A stretch of 64,000 nucleotides of DNA from Diogma glabrata (GCA_963693315.1 OY856188.1:215090953-215154952); one strand, 5' to 3'; positions 1 to 12,376 are shown, counted from the stretch's first letter. Notes: generated by a model not told the origin, from the letters alone. Program-made: numbers and translations.

Positions 1-1944
1 ATCACTTGATAATATTTCTTTCACAATTTGAAATTCTATATTAATACATAATACAAAGCGATAACCATTCTTCGCGTTTTAACGTACATTATTCAACTAA
101 ATCATAAAGTTTTTATCGAAGAGAAAAAAAAATGGTTGACGTTAAACCAAAATCCAAATACAAAAACAACAATAAAATAACAATACTAAAACTAATATAA
201 AAAAATAACAAAAGATAAAATGTGGCAATGGAGCTTTAGTTGGATAGTTCGATGGATGTATTCAAATTTAGTATGATATAAAAACTTCATTTGAAGTTCT
301 TCGTCATCAAAACACAATTTTTTTATTTGAAAACTTCTTTTGTATAATAAATTCTATTATATATACCACGTGACTCTACTGACCAATGGCGGGTTAACTA
401 CTGACAAATAAAAAGACAACAAATAAAAGAAAATCCAACAAAACTCAATATCAAAAATACAAAACAGTAAAAGGCGTGATCTTAGTTTGAAGAAAAATAT
501 TTTGTTTTATTTAATATTCTATTTGAATGCGCATTTCCATTTGCGCAAATGGGCGGAGCACATACATACCTTTATATTCTTTACATTTTGATGTATATAC
601 ATTTTGTTGTTTTTGTTTCTTTCATAGTCTAATAAAAAGTCTCCAAAAATTTTGTAGAAACTTTTATTTTTTAATGTTCATATAATACAAAAATGTTGAA
701 ATTTTTATTTTTAATATAATTTTATACAAATTTTTGGTGGTTTTGGAGTTTTTTCCTACAATTTTAATGCATATTTTAAATTGTTTCGCTTATATTGTAT
801 AAAGAAGAAACAAAAAATGCTGGCAAGAAAAACTTGAGATACAAAAGTTTGTTTTTTGTCTTTTATAAATATTTTTTTATTGTTTATTCGAGGGAAATGG
901 AAAAACTGTATATCATAAAATACATCAATAGAACTTTGGTTATTTTAGATTAAAAAATTTGTTGCTGTGAATATAATTTAAAGTACAACAAACAAACAAA
1001 ATAATTTTGTATTTTTTGTGTATATAATTCAGTGTTATGATGAGTAGAGTGTAAGGTGAATTAAATCTTCAAGACAGAAAAAGAAGAAAATTTTAATATC
1101 GATAGAAATCAAATTATTAAATTATCTTATCACATAAAAATGGTAAACTTTTGATTGTTGGTTAATTAAGATAAAAAATTTTAACCTTAAGAAAATTATT
1201 TTAATTTTAATAAATATTACACTAACCATAATTATGTCATAACAACGGCATAGGTCTCACATATATAAGTTTTGATGAATATACAAAATTTAATTTCAAT
1301 GAATTCTTTAATTTAATAAATTATTAAATATAATATGAAGAATTAATACCCTAAACGCTATATAGACATCCAACCGCCGTCAACATAATTGAATTAATTT
1401 TCTTTTAAATTCTTATTTAATTATTAAATTATATTATTTTAGTTGGAATCAATAAAATAGCAAAACATGCGTTGAGGAAGAACAACTTTATAAATATAAT
1501 GGAAAGATTACCGTATAGGTATATGTGAATTAAATACAACGGTTGGTTGGACAAAACTAGCATTCGTTTACGCATCCAGAAGAGTCATAAAGAGAACAGA
1601 AAGCAAAGTTAAACAGATGGAAAAATGGAGAAAACATAAATTCTCGGAATTATCATAAATTTAATAAGAATTGCAGAAACCCTTCCACAAGGAGGCAATA
1701 GGTAGAAATAACAACCTAATAATTTTTTTAGGAGGTTAAAGTCATGGAATTTTTTTTATTCTAAGTTAGGCATGTTTAGTGTTAATTATAATAAATTATT
1801 AATTAACGTCTCTGAATATCCGAAGATACCATGCAACTAGGGATTGGGATTAAGTTTGAATAAATTAAGTTTCTCTAAGAAATTGATGGACGATAACTTT
1901 AAAATTTTGAGGATTAAAACTATCATGGATAAAACGAAAAGGTA
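1..1944. other. AT-rich sequence without recognisable gene
   Basis: No open reading frame of note, RNA gene or clear repeat boundary is visible. The stretch is dominated by A and T runs and short simple motifs. It may hold old transposon remains too decayed to recognise by eye. Confidence 0.6.
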
Positions 1945-2105
1945 TCAGAAAAAATCACGTTGAAAAGCAACAGTGCTACATCTTTTTATATGAACCGTAA
2001 AAGGATCGGCCACAACATTTGCTCTGGTGTTACGCGATAGATTTGGTAGTTCAGGTAAAATGGATTTAATCTCTGTAGAAGTTCGTTCATCCAAAATAAA
2101 TGAAA
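1945..2105 (-). pseudogene. CR1-like non-LTR reverse transcriptase C-terminal fragment
   Basis: The minus strand encodes about 50 residues resembling the extreme C-terminus of CR1/Jockey-group reverse transcriptase proteins. This is the post-catalytic tail with a 'SxLPELPNLSRNTR' type segment followed by an 'AFQRDFF' segment, where full-length relatives normally end in a conserved Phe-Phe-x-R/W-N motif. Only the tail is present. There is no catalytic core, endonuclease or ORF1. The upstream (rightward) side is cut by a 247-base MITE at 2106-2352. The same tail appears in the longer fragments near 46.5 kb and 63 kb. This is a dead 5'-truncated remnant. The CR1 assignment rests on pattern recognition only. 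Confidence 0.6.
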
Positions 2106-2352
2106 CACTCAAAAAAATAAAAGTCACTTTTACAAAATTTTTATAAATATATACAACACACAAATTTTTTTGATAAAACTACAATTTTTTTCCTTCAAAG
2201 CGAAAAATAATTTGTAAATCAAATAAATTTTTTGTTTTTTCAAATGATTTTTTTTGTTATCTATAATATTTTTGGTAAACTTACAAAAAAATTTGTGGTT
2301 GTATATTTATAAAAAATTTGTAAAATTTATTTAGTTTTTTTTTTTTTGAGTG
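2106..2352. mobile_element. Family A MITE with CACTC ends
   Basis: A 247-base element begins CACTCAAAAAAA and ends with the inverse TTTTTTTTGAGTG. Subterminal parts are also inverted: 'acaaaatttttataaatata' near the left and its inverse near the right. The flanking dinucleotide AA is repeated at 2104-2105 and 2353-2354, which fits a 2-base target duplication. The same ends bound the larger elements at 14845-17428 and 29869-33214, so this is the smallest member of one family. It is non-coding. It splits the CR1-like relic on its left. Confidence 0.8.
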
Positions 2353-2487
2353 AAGGATGATAAATTCATAAGTTTTATTAACCCATCGAATCAAGATTTA
2401 GGCGCCAACTCATCTGAAAGTAAGTTGCAACGAAAGGAAATGTATCAAAGAAATAAATGACGTTCAGCAAAGTCCTTCAGACAAGAA

Positions 2488-2856
2488 CCCGAGCAGAAAT
2501 TTCTTAAGGCTCAAATTGAGCTTTGGTCTAGTTTGATAGGACCCTGATCATGAGGGTAACGCTTTTGCCCAATCAGCCTCTGATTGGGATAGTCGGATTA
2601 GGCCCTGATCAAGTTTGCCATATAAAATTAAATAGGCCTAACCCTAGTACGGTTTTTTATATAAGGCCATGATCAGATTGCCCAACTAGAGGTCAGATAT
2701 GAAAAATCAGGTCCAGATATATTCAAATAAGGTTAGTCCTAAAAGAGTATTCCTATTCAGGCCCACATCAAAATGCCCTAATAGGGCTTATCCTTTCTGG
2801 CACTGATCACGCCCATGAATGTATTCCAGACATTCTCTAACTAATTTCTGGTCGGG
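2488..2856. mobile_element. Family B MITE with CCCGAGCAG ends
   Basis: A 369-base non-coding element starts CCCGAGCAGAAATT and ends AATTTCTGGTCGGG, a 14-base terminal inverted repeat with one mismatch. AA flanks both sides (2486-2487 and 2857-2858). The interior is rich in 'CCCTGATCAG' and 'ATTGCCC' words, repeated in both orientations. Other copies lie at 16313-16705 and 42987-43330. Two-base duplications (TA in the second copy) suggest mobilisation by a Tc1/mariner-type transposase, which is inference. Confidence 0.85.
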
Positions 2857-3552
2857 AACAATCGATACAAAATTATGGTATGAACCAAAATGTACGTGTC
2901 TCCCACTCACAGTTAACAATTATGTTTTTTATACGACACCTTCTCCAACTTCTCCAACCTGTTTGTTATAACCCTCAAGCCAAATACAAATTTCAATAAT
3001 TAAAACAAACATGGAATTAACTATGACAGGCAAAATTGTAAAATATTTAGACAATAATTAAAGTCAAGGACGGGGCAATACAACTCATGAAATACAAAGT
3101 TTTTTGTTTTATTTTGTTTTCATTTTGTTAATAAAAATTAGTTTTCAATTTTGTTCGGTAAATAACAATAGTTGTACAAAAAAAAATATATGTATCAAAA
3201 TGATCTGCAAATATGGTCGTAATTGATCAAATCGAACAACAACAAAAGCTAAAAATAAAATTAAAATCTTGATTATTTGTGTTGCTAAGTTTGTTGTTGT
3301 TATAAGTTTGTTGTTATAATATTTTGAAGATGCCAGTCAAATTTCGTATAATTGAATGTGCCATGTAATTATTGATTAAATTTGAATTAAAAATTACAGG
3401 AAAATAAAATTATGAGTTTGAAATAATTATATGAAATATAGACTTGGATAATAAAATTATAGTTTAAACTTGCGTAATTCACGAATGTTGAGTTGAATTT
3501 TATTGCTTGATATATGTATATTATTAAGCTCTGTAAACTAGTTTTTCACCGA
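2857..3552. other. AT-rich spacer
   Basis: No gene, RNA or clear repeat boundary is seen between the family B and family C elements. GTT/AAC-rich simple sequence occurs near 3235-3320. Confidence 0.5.
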
Positions 3553-3554
3553 TA

Positions 3555-4353
3555 CCCAAGTAGGTTTTGCCAGACATTGACATACGGCCAAGCACTGGTC
3601 CTTTAATGGTTAACAGTACTTGGCTATTGTTGCTGGGCCAATACTAGAACCAATCATCGGCCGATCTATGGTTTACAGAAAATAGCCAGTATATTGTTAC
3701 CTTTGAATGGCCAAGCACTGGCCCATGAATGGTAAATATTACTTGGCTATTGTTTTTGGGCCAGTACTGTAGCCATGAATTTGCCGATCTGTCATTTTTT
3801 TAAATTTCACTAGAGTATTATCCCTTTTAGAAATACATAGCTTGAAAAATTTCACATAAAGTTTAGTTATCGCCTTGTCGGTTGCAAGACTATGGTAATA
3901 AAGAAAAGGTTGGTATATGTTTTATTTTATTTTCATTTCTATTTTATTTTAATTATTTTGTAAATAATTTATTTAAATTATTGTATAAAAAATATTATTT
4001 TATATTTTTTTTAATGGCGGAGTCAGGTCGGTGTTTGACATTACTCAGCCATTCTTACAACTGAACCAGTTGTATGGGGAGTTTTGAATTTTTTCCGTTA
4101 TTTTTATTTTATTTTAAATTAGTTTGTATTTAATTTATTTAAATTTACATATGATAATAATGTATATTTTTTTAACGGCTAAGTCATGGTTGCCAGTATT
4201 TGGCCCAAGAATGGCAACCATTTATTGTCCGAAGTTATCATCCAGTAAAATTATGTTAATGGCCCAGTCGTGGTTGTCAGTACTCGCCCATTGCTGCATT
4301 ACTGGCTGCCAGTAATGGACTATTACTGGACCAGTTGTACAACCTTGTATGGG
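3555..4353 (+). mobile_element. Family C MITE, copy 1
   Basis: A 799-base non-coding element runs from CCCAAGTAGGTTTTGCC to ACCTTGTATGGG. The ends form an imperfect inverted repeat (CCCAagtAGGTT against CCCATACAAGGTT). TA flanks both sides (3553-3554 and 4354-4355). The interior carries many short 'GGCCAGTACTGG' and 'TACTGGCxACCAGTAATG' words in both orientations. A nearly identical copy at 22033-22791 lacks about 40 bases near the middle. An inverted, rearranged copy lies at 12377-13070 and a decayed piece near 57067-57183. Confidence 0.85.
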
Positions 4354-4389
4354 TAGACAGCAAATATAAATTTTGCAGACTTATTTCAG

Positions 4390-4713
4390 TCAGCAAAGTG
4401 GCACTTTTCCTGCCTAGGCAGCAAGGCAAGTACTTTGCTGCCTAGGCAGCAAAATAATTAACCTTCATAGAAATAAACAGATATTGCGATTAAAAAAAAA
4501 TTTTTTTAATCGATTTTTTTTTCATTTTTAAAATTTTGCTTTATTTTTAAAGTAATAATTATTAAATTACATATCATTGTAATTAATCGGAGAAAAAATT
4601 ATATGTTCAACTCGGCAGCAAGGTAGATTGACTGCCTTGGCTGAATTCCTAGCCTCGTTCGCTCGGCTATGAACTATCAGCCGCGGCAGTCAATCTACTA
4701 CTTTGCTGCCTAG
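4390..4713. repeat. Short inverted repeats around TGCCTAGGCAGC
   Basis: The palindromic word TGCCTAGGCAGCAA occurs twice near 4410-4455. Related 'GGCAGCAAGGTAGATTGACTGCC' and 'GGCAGTCAATCTACTACTTTGCTGCC' pieces near 4613-4712 are inverted relative to each other. This looks like a small palindromic repeat or MITE remnant of unknown family. No coding content. Confidence 0.5.
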
Positions 4714-5006
4714 TTAAACAAATAACTATTGTTATTTTTTTTAAATTCTTTATTAAGCCTGGTTTCAAGAAATTGTAAAGGCGATAGTCCAGTATATGTT
4801 AAAATACTAAAATAATAGTCGCAAATACAATGAAGTTTTCTGAGTTTGAATTAAAGGTCCAACTTTATTTCTTCAGTATGGTGGTGGGTTATAGATATAG
4901 CACAATATATAGATCGCACCTGTCTTCATTCATTCATTTCATTTATTGGAGGTTTAAATACATATACTTAAATCATATATTTATAAAATATAATAAACTA
5001 ATACTA

Positions 5007-5225
5007 GAAGGCGATGTATAGCCGAGTGTGTTAAAACACTAGTCTATACATCGTTAGGGTCGACGGTTCGAATCCAGTCAAATCCAATATGGATTTTCTG
5101 GATTAAAATTACAGAGCCGATTTAGATGTTAAGTATTGGTGTAGGGTAGTTCATAAGTTAGTTAATAGGGTGATATGGGCCACCGCCTAAGCCAGTTAGT
5201 TAAGTTAAAATGAAAAAAAAAAAAA
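5007..5225 (+). mobile_element. tRNA-derived SINE with intact target duplications
   Basis: A 219-base retroposon. The 5' part (about 5010-5085) resembles a tRNA. It has an A-box-like TAGCCGAGTGTG and a B box GGTTCGAATCC, the internal RNA polymerase III promoter arrangement, but no convincing complete cloverleaf. A unique body follows, ending in a run of A's. The 8-base sequence TAATACTA is directly repeated at 4999-5006 and 5226-5233, the signature of LINE-driven retroposition. The exact duplication and uninterrupted A tail suggest a fairly young insertion. The partner LINE cannot be named from this window. Confidence 0.85.
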
Positions 5226-5468
5226 TAATACTACAACTTTAGACTAAAAGTAAGCCTAATTCAAAATAAGTGACTTAATAATTAAGAATAATTCAGGAAA
5301 TATTAATTAACTTAACTTAAATCTATATAAGTTTTAAAATTCGCGCTGTAAGCACCGTAGTGTCGAGTCCCTGTAATGAGAAAAGTGCAATTAAGAGAGG
5401 CTGTAGGAGATGGTTAAGTTAATGCGGTTGAGAGGGAGGGTGGGAAAGGGTGAAGCAAAAGCTAAGTA

Positions 5469-7340
5469 TTAACCATAATGAAACCCAGGACTTCTTGCAG
5501 AGTAGAAGGAGACCTCGTTTCGGAACATATGCGAGTACAAATCTGTAACTTCCATGAATATTAAAGGATTCTCATTCTGGAAATCGTCCTTGCATTGGGT
5601 GAAAAGTTTATTTGGATGAGAAATAATTCTGTTATTGTGGTTTATCAATAACTTTATTAGATGTTGATCTAATGGATTGAGATTTGCATTGAGATATAAC
5701 TGTTTGTTTGAAACGTATTTGTTGTCCGTACGTCTATACGTATTAGTAGCACGTCTTAAGATCTTCCTTTCCTGTAGCAATAGAAAATCCATGTGTGATT
5801 TCGAAAGCGTGTACCACACAGGGAAACCGTATGTGACTATTGGTCTAATCAACTGCTTGTAAATTTGGAATTTAGTTGAGGTTGATAGACCTTCGGGGTA
5901 GTTAAATATGGAGTAAATCATATGATATGCTTTATTTGAATTTTGAATAATATGTTTCACGTGCGGATTGAATTTAAAGAGTTCATTGAAATGTATACCT
6001 AGGTATTTAATGGAAGTGGATGGTGGAATGATAGTACCGTTTATGTCTATTGAAAGATTTTTGATTTTGGAAACGATTCCAGGACTCCTTGAAATGATTT
6101 AGCAATTTTCCAGGAGTTCGGAAAATATTGAGATTTGATAAGTAGAGAATATCTAGAGTGATATTGGGAAACTTTTTAATCATGAAGTTAGAAATAAAAT
6201 CTTTTCCATATGACTTTTTTTATTATTTAAGTTCTTGATAACTGCCTTAAGACTACCAATCGAGAGAAAAGGAATGCTTTCGCATGAACGGTTAGATTCT
6301 TAAAAAAAATCTTTCAATGTGTTTTCAATTAAGACAAGGTCCGTGTGGGGGGAAGAAGGAGTACGTTCCTTAAACAGATTTTTGTAGTGATTCGCAAAGA
6401 AGATTTTGATTTCCTCATCACTGTCAATAACGTTCTCGGCATCATCTACAATTGTGGAAGAATAACCTTTTTTTCGGATTTTATTAATTTGTTGAAACAT
6501 ATTATTGGATGGTATAATTTTCTTTAACAATGCTTTAAAACGATCTCTATATGATTTTTATAAACGAGTGTAAACGAGTCTCTATATGATTTTTAATTCA
6601 TATTTGAAATACAATTAATTTTAGAATTTAAAATTTGGTATTCTGTATTTGAGGTATTGAGAAACTAAAGATGAAACCTTTTAAGCTGTCGTCTCCAGTT
6701 TGAACGTATATTTAACATCTTTTTACAATTAAAGGCATAGAATGAAGATTGTTGTATGATTTGGGACTCACTTTTCTCGAATTTTCTTGAAAAGTGGAAT
6801 TTATCATGATGTTACATCCAACTGAGAATTTTCCAAAGTTTCCGCGAGATCTTTGGAATTTTTTAAAAGCAAATCAGCCGAGTTAAGATTAAGGTGTCCT
6901 TTAAGCTTAAGCCAATCGCGAATATTCATCCCCTTGATTATTATTATTCTCAAAGAGACCTGGCGCACTGAGAGCTAACTTCAAATGAAACGGATAATGG
7001 TCGGAGTGAAAAGTTGAAGTGTAACACTGAGAGTTGTGATTTACATCAAAGAGTGAATTGAGATTATTGGTTATGAAAAAGTCAAAGTGACTCTGTAACC
7101 TTGTTGGATTTAGAGGGTAGAATAAATTGAAAGCGTGGGGATTGTTTGTCCACCACTGATCAATAAAACTGCCAATGTTGTTACTACAGGTATCACCCCA
7201 CCTGATAGATCTAGCATTAAAATCTCCACCAGCAATGGTCAAAAGTTGCGTAGCGTAGTCGTAGTCAAAAGTTGGGTTTGTATAGTACCATCTCCTCTTG
7301 GTCCAGAGGTCCAATATTATTAACAGATTTATTAACAAAC
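5469..7340 (-). pseudogene. ORF2 of Jockey-like element: endonuclease and reverse transcriptase remains
   Basis: The protein should have combined an apurinic-type endonuclease with reverse transcriptase for target-primed integration. Visible are the C-terminal half of the endonuclease (6907-7338, with GGDFNAR and an SDH motif in 'FHSDHYPF'), a pre-RT linker (6300-6530), the start of the RT domain with a 'NNKKSYGKDFISN' segment (about 6100-6240), and the post-catalytic C-terminus (5469-5960, with an 'IRPIVTYGFPVWY' segment). The RT core with its usual YADD box is missing between the last two pieces. The endonuclease N-terminus is also gone, placing ORF1 almost against mid-endonuclease. Several frameshifts separate the pieces. 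Not functional. Confidence 0.8.
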
Positions 7341-8460
7341 GCCTGTTGTTTATTTAAGTTGATTCTTGACTCATTCGCTTTTTTATCTCTTGCTGTAATC
7401 AGCTTCTGATATAAAGAGCATCCCTTGAAGTTGGCCGGATGACCAAGCTGGCCACAGTTGACACAAAACGGTTGACGGTGTTCTTTTTCTGCAAGTTTAA
7501 AAGGCAAGATCCATGTTCATGATTTACGTTACATTTAACACAACGGTGTGCCGTCTGGCAGCAGCTGGCCACATGTCTAAAGTTCTGGCAATTGTGGCAT
7601 TGGATAATACCTTTACTGATAGGTTTATGCCATGTAACAGACTGGTATCCAATAAATTTTATTTTGATGACTTCATCTCTCCGTACTTCAGGCGCAAAAC
7701 TAGCCATTAAAATATTTGACAATTTTTTATTTTTCTTACTGAAAGCAGTTTCCAATCTGGTGACTTTAATAATTTTCCCCTCCCCAAGACTTTCACTCAG
7801 CTCATTTAGTATGTCCTCTTCCACAGTTGAGGAATGGAGACCCTTGATAACAGCAATTACGTTTCTATCCTCTTTAGCATGGTAGGTGTATGACGGCACA
7901 CCACTGCCTTTCAAAAATTTATATATCAAGCCGTGGTCAGCTTTTGACTCTGGTTTGATAAACGCTGTATTATTCTTTCCATTTTTAATTTTTAATTTTG
8001 TATCGGGTATTGATGCATTTAATTCCTTGACGAAGGCAGCAGTGGCGATGTTTTGACATGTGTGATTGTTGGTACATGTACATGTTTAACTGACGATTTA
8101 GATGGTACTGGTTGGGGTTCCTTTTGATTATGATTATGATTAATCCTCAAATTTGCTTTCGGTAAAGGTAAGGCCGAAAACTTGTTTGTCAACATCACTG
8201 GAGAGGGTTTCCATTAAATTTGAATTTGAATTTTTCGAGTTAGATATCTTTCTGGATTTAACAGTGGTATATTCATCACCGTCACTGACATTCAAATTAA
8301 ATGAATACACCTCATTTACATTTTTAAGCAAGCTGTTGAGATTAACCCCACTTTTTTGAAATTTGCGTAGCATTATCGTCATGTCTAGTGTCGTTGGTGG
8401 TGGTATACTACTACTAATATTATCGTCTAGTTGACATAGATTCCATAGAATCCAAATCCA
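7265..8460 (-). pseudogene. ORF1 (Gag-like) of Jockey-like element with zinc knuckles
   Basis: The nucleic-acid-binding ORF1 protein would coat element RNA. The 7399-7929 part has a Jockey-type pre-knuckle domain ('AVIKGLHSSTVEEDI') followed by CX2C-X4-H-type knuckles, seen as 'CHNCQNFRHVASCC' and 'CVKCNVNHEHGSC'. A third knuckle, 'CVNCGQLGHPANFKGC', lies in another frame at 7265-7507. The N-terminal part (8140-8382) is acidic and serine-rich. At least two frameshifts break the gene. Family membership (PRE_C2HC-type Gag) is inferred from these motifs. Confidence 0.75.
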
Positions 8461-8640
8461 TAGTAAGTTTTATTTTTTTTATAGAAATTCTTCTTCTATA
8501 TATATTTCCTTGATTTGAACTCGATTGGGATCGAAGAATTTTCCTATACAGGAGGTATCTTTTGCCCCCCACGACCACGGCCTGCCAGCCAGAACAAGCT
8601 GGCTGAGTACCCGTATATGTGATTTGTATATATATAACTC

Positions 8641-8937
8641 ACTTAAAACAAACCGGTCTAGTGAATTATAAAAATTTATTATTTTTCAGTTATTGTTTTT
8701 AATAATTTTTATTTTAACTCCACACACTATATTTTCACAAATTTTCAGAAATAAAAACTACGTCTGAGCACTTTGAAGCATCGCATCTGTCTTAAATTAC
8801 AAAACATTTCTATTCCATTCTTATTTTCGAGGATTTATTTTAACAAAAAAGCACCTGTCTTAAATTCGCGCTTTAACAACCTTGTATTTTAATACTTCAG
8901 ATGTTGAACTTATTTTCTTTTAGTGCACTAATAGACT
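8641..8937. other. AT-rich flank, no gene
   Basis: Nothing recognisable lies between the Jockey-like element and the foldback element. Confidence 0.5.
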
Positions 8938-9465
8938 AAGAGCCCGCGACGGCCAGAGCTTCGTTATTTTATAAAAGCTGAAAGTTTCTCTGCGCATACC
9001 CACTACTCAGGTAGGAACGATTAGCAACATAAGAAGTTTGGATCATGGTGGCTTTGGCAGGGAGCAGGTAACAAAGGGGCCTCCAAAGTTTCGTGAAAGT
9101 ATAAAAGGAAATTTTTATATATATTTTTCGGGGTAGTATTAGAAGTCACGTCACCCATTGCCAGACTCAGACACTTACTATCGTGGCAACCCCCTGCCAG
9201 ACACCCTTAAACTTTAACAAATTGATAAAGTTTAAGGGTGTCTGGCAATGGGTGACGTGACTTAATACTATCCCAAAGAATATATAAAAAATTACCTTTT
9301 ATACTTTCACGAAACTTTGGAGGCCCCTTTGTTATCTGCTCCCTGCCAAAGCCACCATGATCCAAACTTCATATGTCGCTAATCGTTCCTAGCTGAGTAG
9401 GGGGTATGTGCAGAAAAACTTTCAGCTTTTATAAAATAACGAAGGTCTGGCTATCACGGGCTCTT
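8938..9465. mobile_element. Foldback element with about 250-base arms
   Basis: Nearly the whole segment is one inverted repeat. It starts AAGAGCCCGCGACGGCC and ends in the inverse GGCTATCACGGGCTCTT. The arms match along almost their full length, meeting at a centre near 9201-9240 where 'CCCTTAAACTTTA' faces its complement. The left arm has about 35 extra bases ('ACTCAGACACTTACTATCG...') absent from the right. No coding capacity and no obvious target duplication. It would extrude a long hairpin as single strand and resembles foldback-type MITEs. Confidence 0.85.
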
Positions 9466-12376
9466 GCTCTATAATGATTAAAGAAAAATTTCATAGAATC
9501 AAGATTTAGGGTTTTCTTTGAAAAAGTCAGACTGTCTGAAGAGAACGAATTGTTAGGCTTCTGGGTCGGCATCAGAGATTTTATTTCATGTTTTTTAAGT
9601 ATTATAAAATGTTAACAGTAAATACTAAATGCTAATTATAATAACACGTATTACAAAAAGGGACAGTTCGTGCAAATTCAATCAAAATTAAAAAGGGTTT
9701 CATTTTTGATCTTGGTTGTTGTATTTTTGACTGGAATCACCAATTATTTAAAGCATAAATACAGTCAAACTCCTATAAATTGAACTTATATTATTCGAAT
9801 TTCTCTATAAATCGTATTTATATTTCGAGCTCAAATATTGAATTTCTTTATAAATCGTCATATTATATTATTTCATATTATCGAAATTTCGGATTATGGA
9901 ACTTTCATTGAAGTTAATTAAATGTTCAAAACTAATAATTTCAAAACGAAAATTATATAGTTTGGTACTTTAACAAAAAGCTTCAATAAATATTAAAATG
10001 CCAGTGCTGTGGTTCACATATTTTTACAACGGTCAGAATATAATATTAAAATACTATTTATGGTTATTTGGACTTCATGCGACTTACAACAATGAAAGAT
10101 AAAAACAAGTTTCTTCGACACCGAACGTAACTACTGTATATAAACTAGTACATATAACACTTAATTTGTTTTGTAAATATACAGGTTTGGATAGAAAATG
10201 ATTTTGATTCTTATCAAAAACTTATATCCCAATTTCCAAATACAAAACTTCACCAAAGTCGCTTATTAGACCTTTAGGTTATTGAAGTTTCAAACAGATA
10301 GTTGTACGGGAGCCTTCTTACCTTCACCTTTTAACCACACTAGCCCTCTTTACCAAAAATGTTTTTGAAATTAGGTCACTATTTGGTCACCCGGACACTC
10401 GGCCGATATGTAGACGCGTTATAACATAAAACACAGAAAAATACCATAAAGAATAGAAACAGGATTTTAAAAAAATTTCTCATCAACCTAATACAAGAAA
10501 TACACATAAATGAAAACAAATCTGTTTATCAATGATTAACATTAATTTCAGTATTTTTTGCAATAAAACCAATACACAGTATGTACGTAAAATTAAAATA
10601 TCATTTAAAAATTAAAACAAAAAAGGATCACAAAGGCATTTTAGACTAAACAAAATTAAATTAAATAAGAATATGGAGATTTCTACCAAAAACAATTCTA
10701 TTCTCATGGACATTTTCTATTTAAAACAACCATGACTGGTCAAAGGGTAAAAAATAAAACATATTATATATAGTAGACCAAAAGATTGACTGCCCTATTG
10801 GGAATTGATTTGTTTTAAACGAAATTATTATTACTGTTATTTTCAGTATTTCTTTCATTTACTAATATTAAAAAGAAAGAAATCGGTGAACTACTTGGTG
10901 GCAAACAAAATATTGTTGCTGCAATACATTCCAAAAGAAGAATCATTTTTCATAAAAATTCTTTTTGTTTTTTATTTAATATATTATTTTAATATTCAAT
11001 ATGTCCTTCATCACATACATTTTTTCTACTCAAATGATTGAGTTTTTTGAAAAAGATGCTGATGATGATGGTTTTAAAAAAGAAAAGATGAACACAAAAT
11101 CATATTTATATGAGTAGCATGAATGGGATATGAACAACATCTGTGAATTCAGTTTTTAAAAAAAAATTTTACCAAGATTTACAAAAATTATTTAAATAAA
11201 TTGAAAGATGTGAGTTCGCTTTGTTCTATATTGTTTCAGTGTTTGAACCAGACAATATTTTCCCAGTCCAGGTTTTATATTTGGAAGTCTTTGAGTCTTA
11301 GTATTAAATTATACATATCCCAGAACCTATCATGAAAACTATAGGTTTTGGTTAAAAACATGATGGAATTGGTTGGTTTTGTCTCACTTTCTCTTCGTTT
11401 TGCTGTCAAATGCATCTATTTTTTACTCCCAGCACTGAAATCTTTGGTTGAACCTTGTTTTTCCATTTAAAATCCTCAAGAGATTTCATTGATTCCATGA
11501 ATATAGTTAATTTATCAACCTCGGTCACTTCAGCAACAACAAGAAACAAGTAAAGCACAGTACAAAAACTCATTCAAACTTTATATTTAACTTTAATCGA
11601 ATTTTCTAAACAAATAAAAAACTAAAAGTTTGTGACAAAAAAAAATGTTTAAACATTTTCTAACAGTAAATTGAATTGAATTTTTGTTTCTTTACTTTTT
11701 TCCGTTTCAAACTTTTTTCCTCATCTCTACTGTCGTTCTTGAACAAAACATAACAAAATAAAAAAAAAATTTACATATACATTTTTCTATTGGACGATTT
11801 TCTTTTTTTCTTACAAAATAGTAAAAAAAGCACAACGAGAAAATTAAAAAAAACGGAAAATTTATACATACAAAAAAACGGAAAAAACAAGCAAAATATT
11901 TTTATTTTTGTTTGCTGATACAAGAAAAAAGTCAAATAAAAAAGCTTTTGCGCAAGCGTTCTTGTGTAGAGCTTTAGTTTGAGAATAAACAAAAAAAAAT
12001 AATAAAAATATTTTATCGTGAAAATATAAATATATTTTGTTGTTGTTTCTGGTTATTTTAAACATTTTTTTTGTTGTTTAATTTTATTTTTTTAAATACA
12101 GCAAAAGCAGTAAGAATAAATAAAAGTTTTATTATCATTTTGCTATAAATTCAATTGGGTTTTGCATATAAAATAAATAATAAACAAACAGAAAATGTCC
12201 TCGTTGGTTGTTAATGTAAGCAAAGGCTCGTAAATGTAAGCAAAGGGCTCGAGAATTTTTCTATACTTCCCACATGAAGGTATCAGTTTTTATTGTTTTG
12301 TAAATATTGTGACAGCCCTGCGTACTCCAGTCCAGCGTACTTTTATTGACATACGAGTTAACATGAGATATCACAC
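9466..12376. other. AT-rich stretch without recognisable gene
   Basis: About 2.9 kb of low-complexity AT-rich DNA. Short open frames near 10.8 and 11.8-12.0 kb encode only Phe/Lys/Ile-rich peptides and look spurious. ACAGTCAAACTCCTATAA at about 9763 resembles a Tc1/pogo terminal repeat, but I could not find a partner end. Positions 12310-12376 ('TTGACATACGAGTTAACATGAGATATCA') match repeats near 42.58 and 46.24 kb. Confidence 0.5.

Larger units (their letters stand above)
5345..8640 (-). mobile_element. Jockey-like non-LTR retrotransposon, internally deleted
   Basis: Two coding units are recognisable on the minus strand: an ORF1 with CCHC zinc knuckles (about 7265-8460) and an ORF2 with endonuclease and reverse-transcriptase pieces (5469-7340). 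Their order is 5'-ORF1-ORF2-3', typical of Jockey-clade elements. The boundaries are approximate: I see no clear target duplication, and the 3' end lies somewhere left of 5469. Large internal deletions and frameshifts make it non-autonomous. Confidence 0.75.

Noticed and set aside
2106..2352. Tandem or regularly spaced repeats as a CRISPR-like array across MITE copies
   Set aside because: The repeats are dispersed terminal inverted repeats of transposons, with no regular spacers; the DNA is eukaryotic.
4124..4315. 63-codon frame nearly identical at 4124-4315 and 22562-22753, suggesting a conserved small protein
   Set aside because: Both lie in copies of the family C MITE; similarity is explained by recent copying of non-coding DNA.
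5010..5085. Possible functional tRNA gene
   Set aside because: A and B boxes are present but no convincing acceptor stem or cloverleaf; the flanking duplications and A tail show a SINE.
10805..11041. Small open frames in the 10.8-12.1 kb AT-rich stretch
   Set aside because: Low-complexity Phe/Lys/Tyr-rich peptides expected by chance in such AT-rich DNA.
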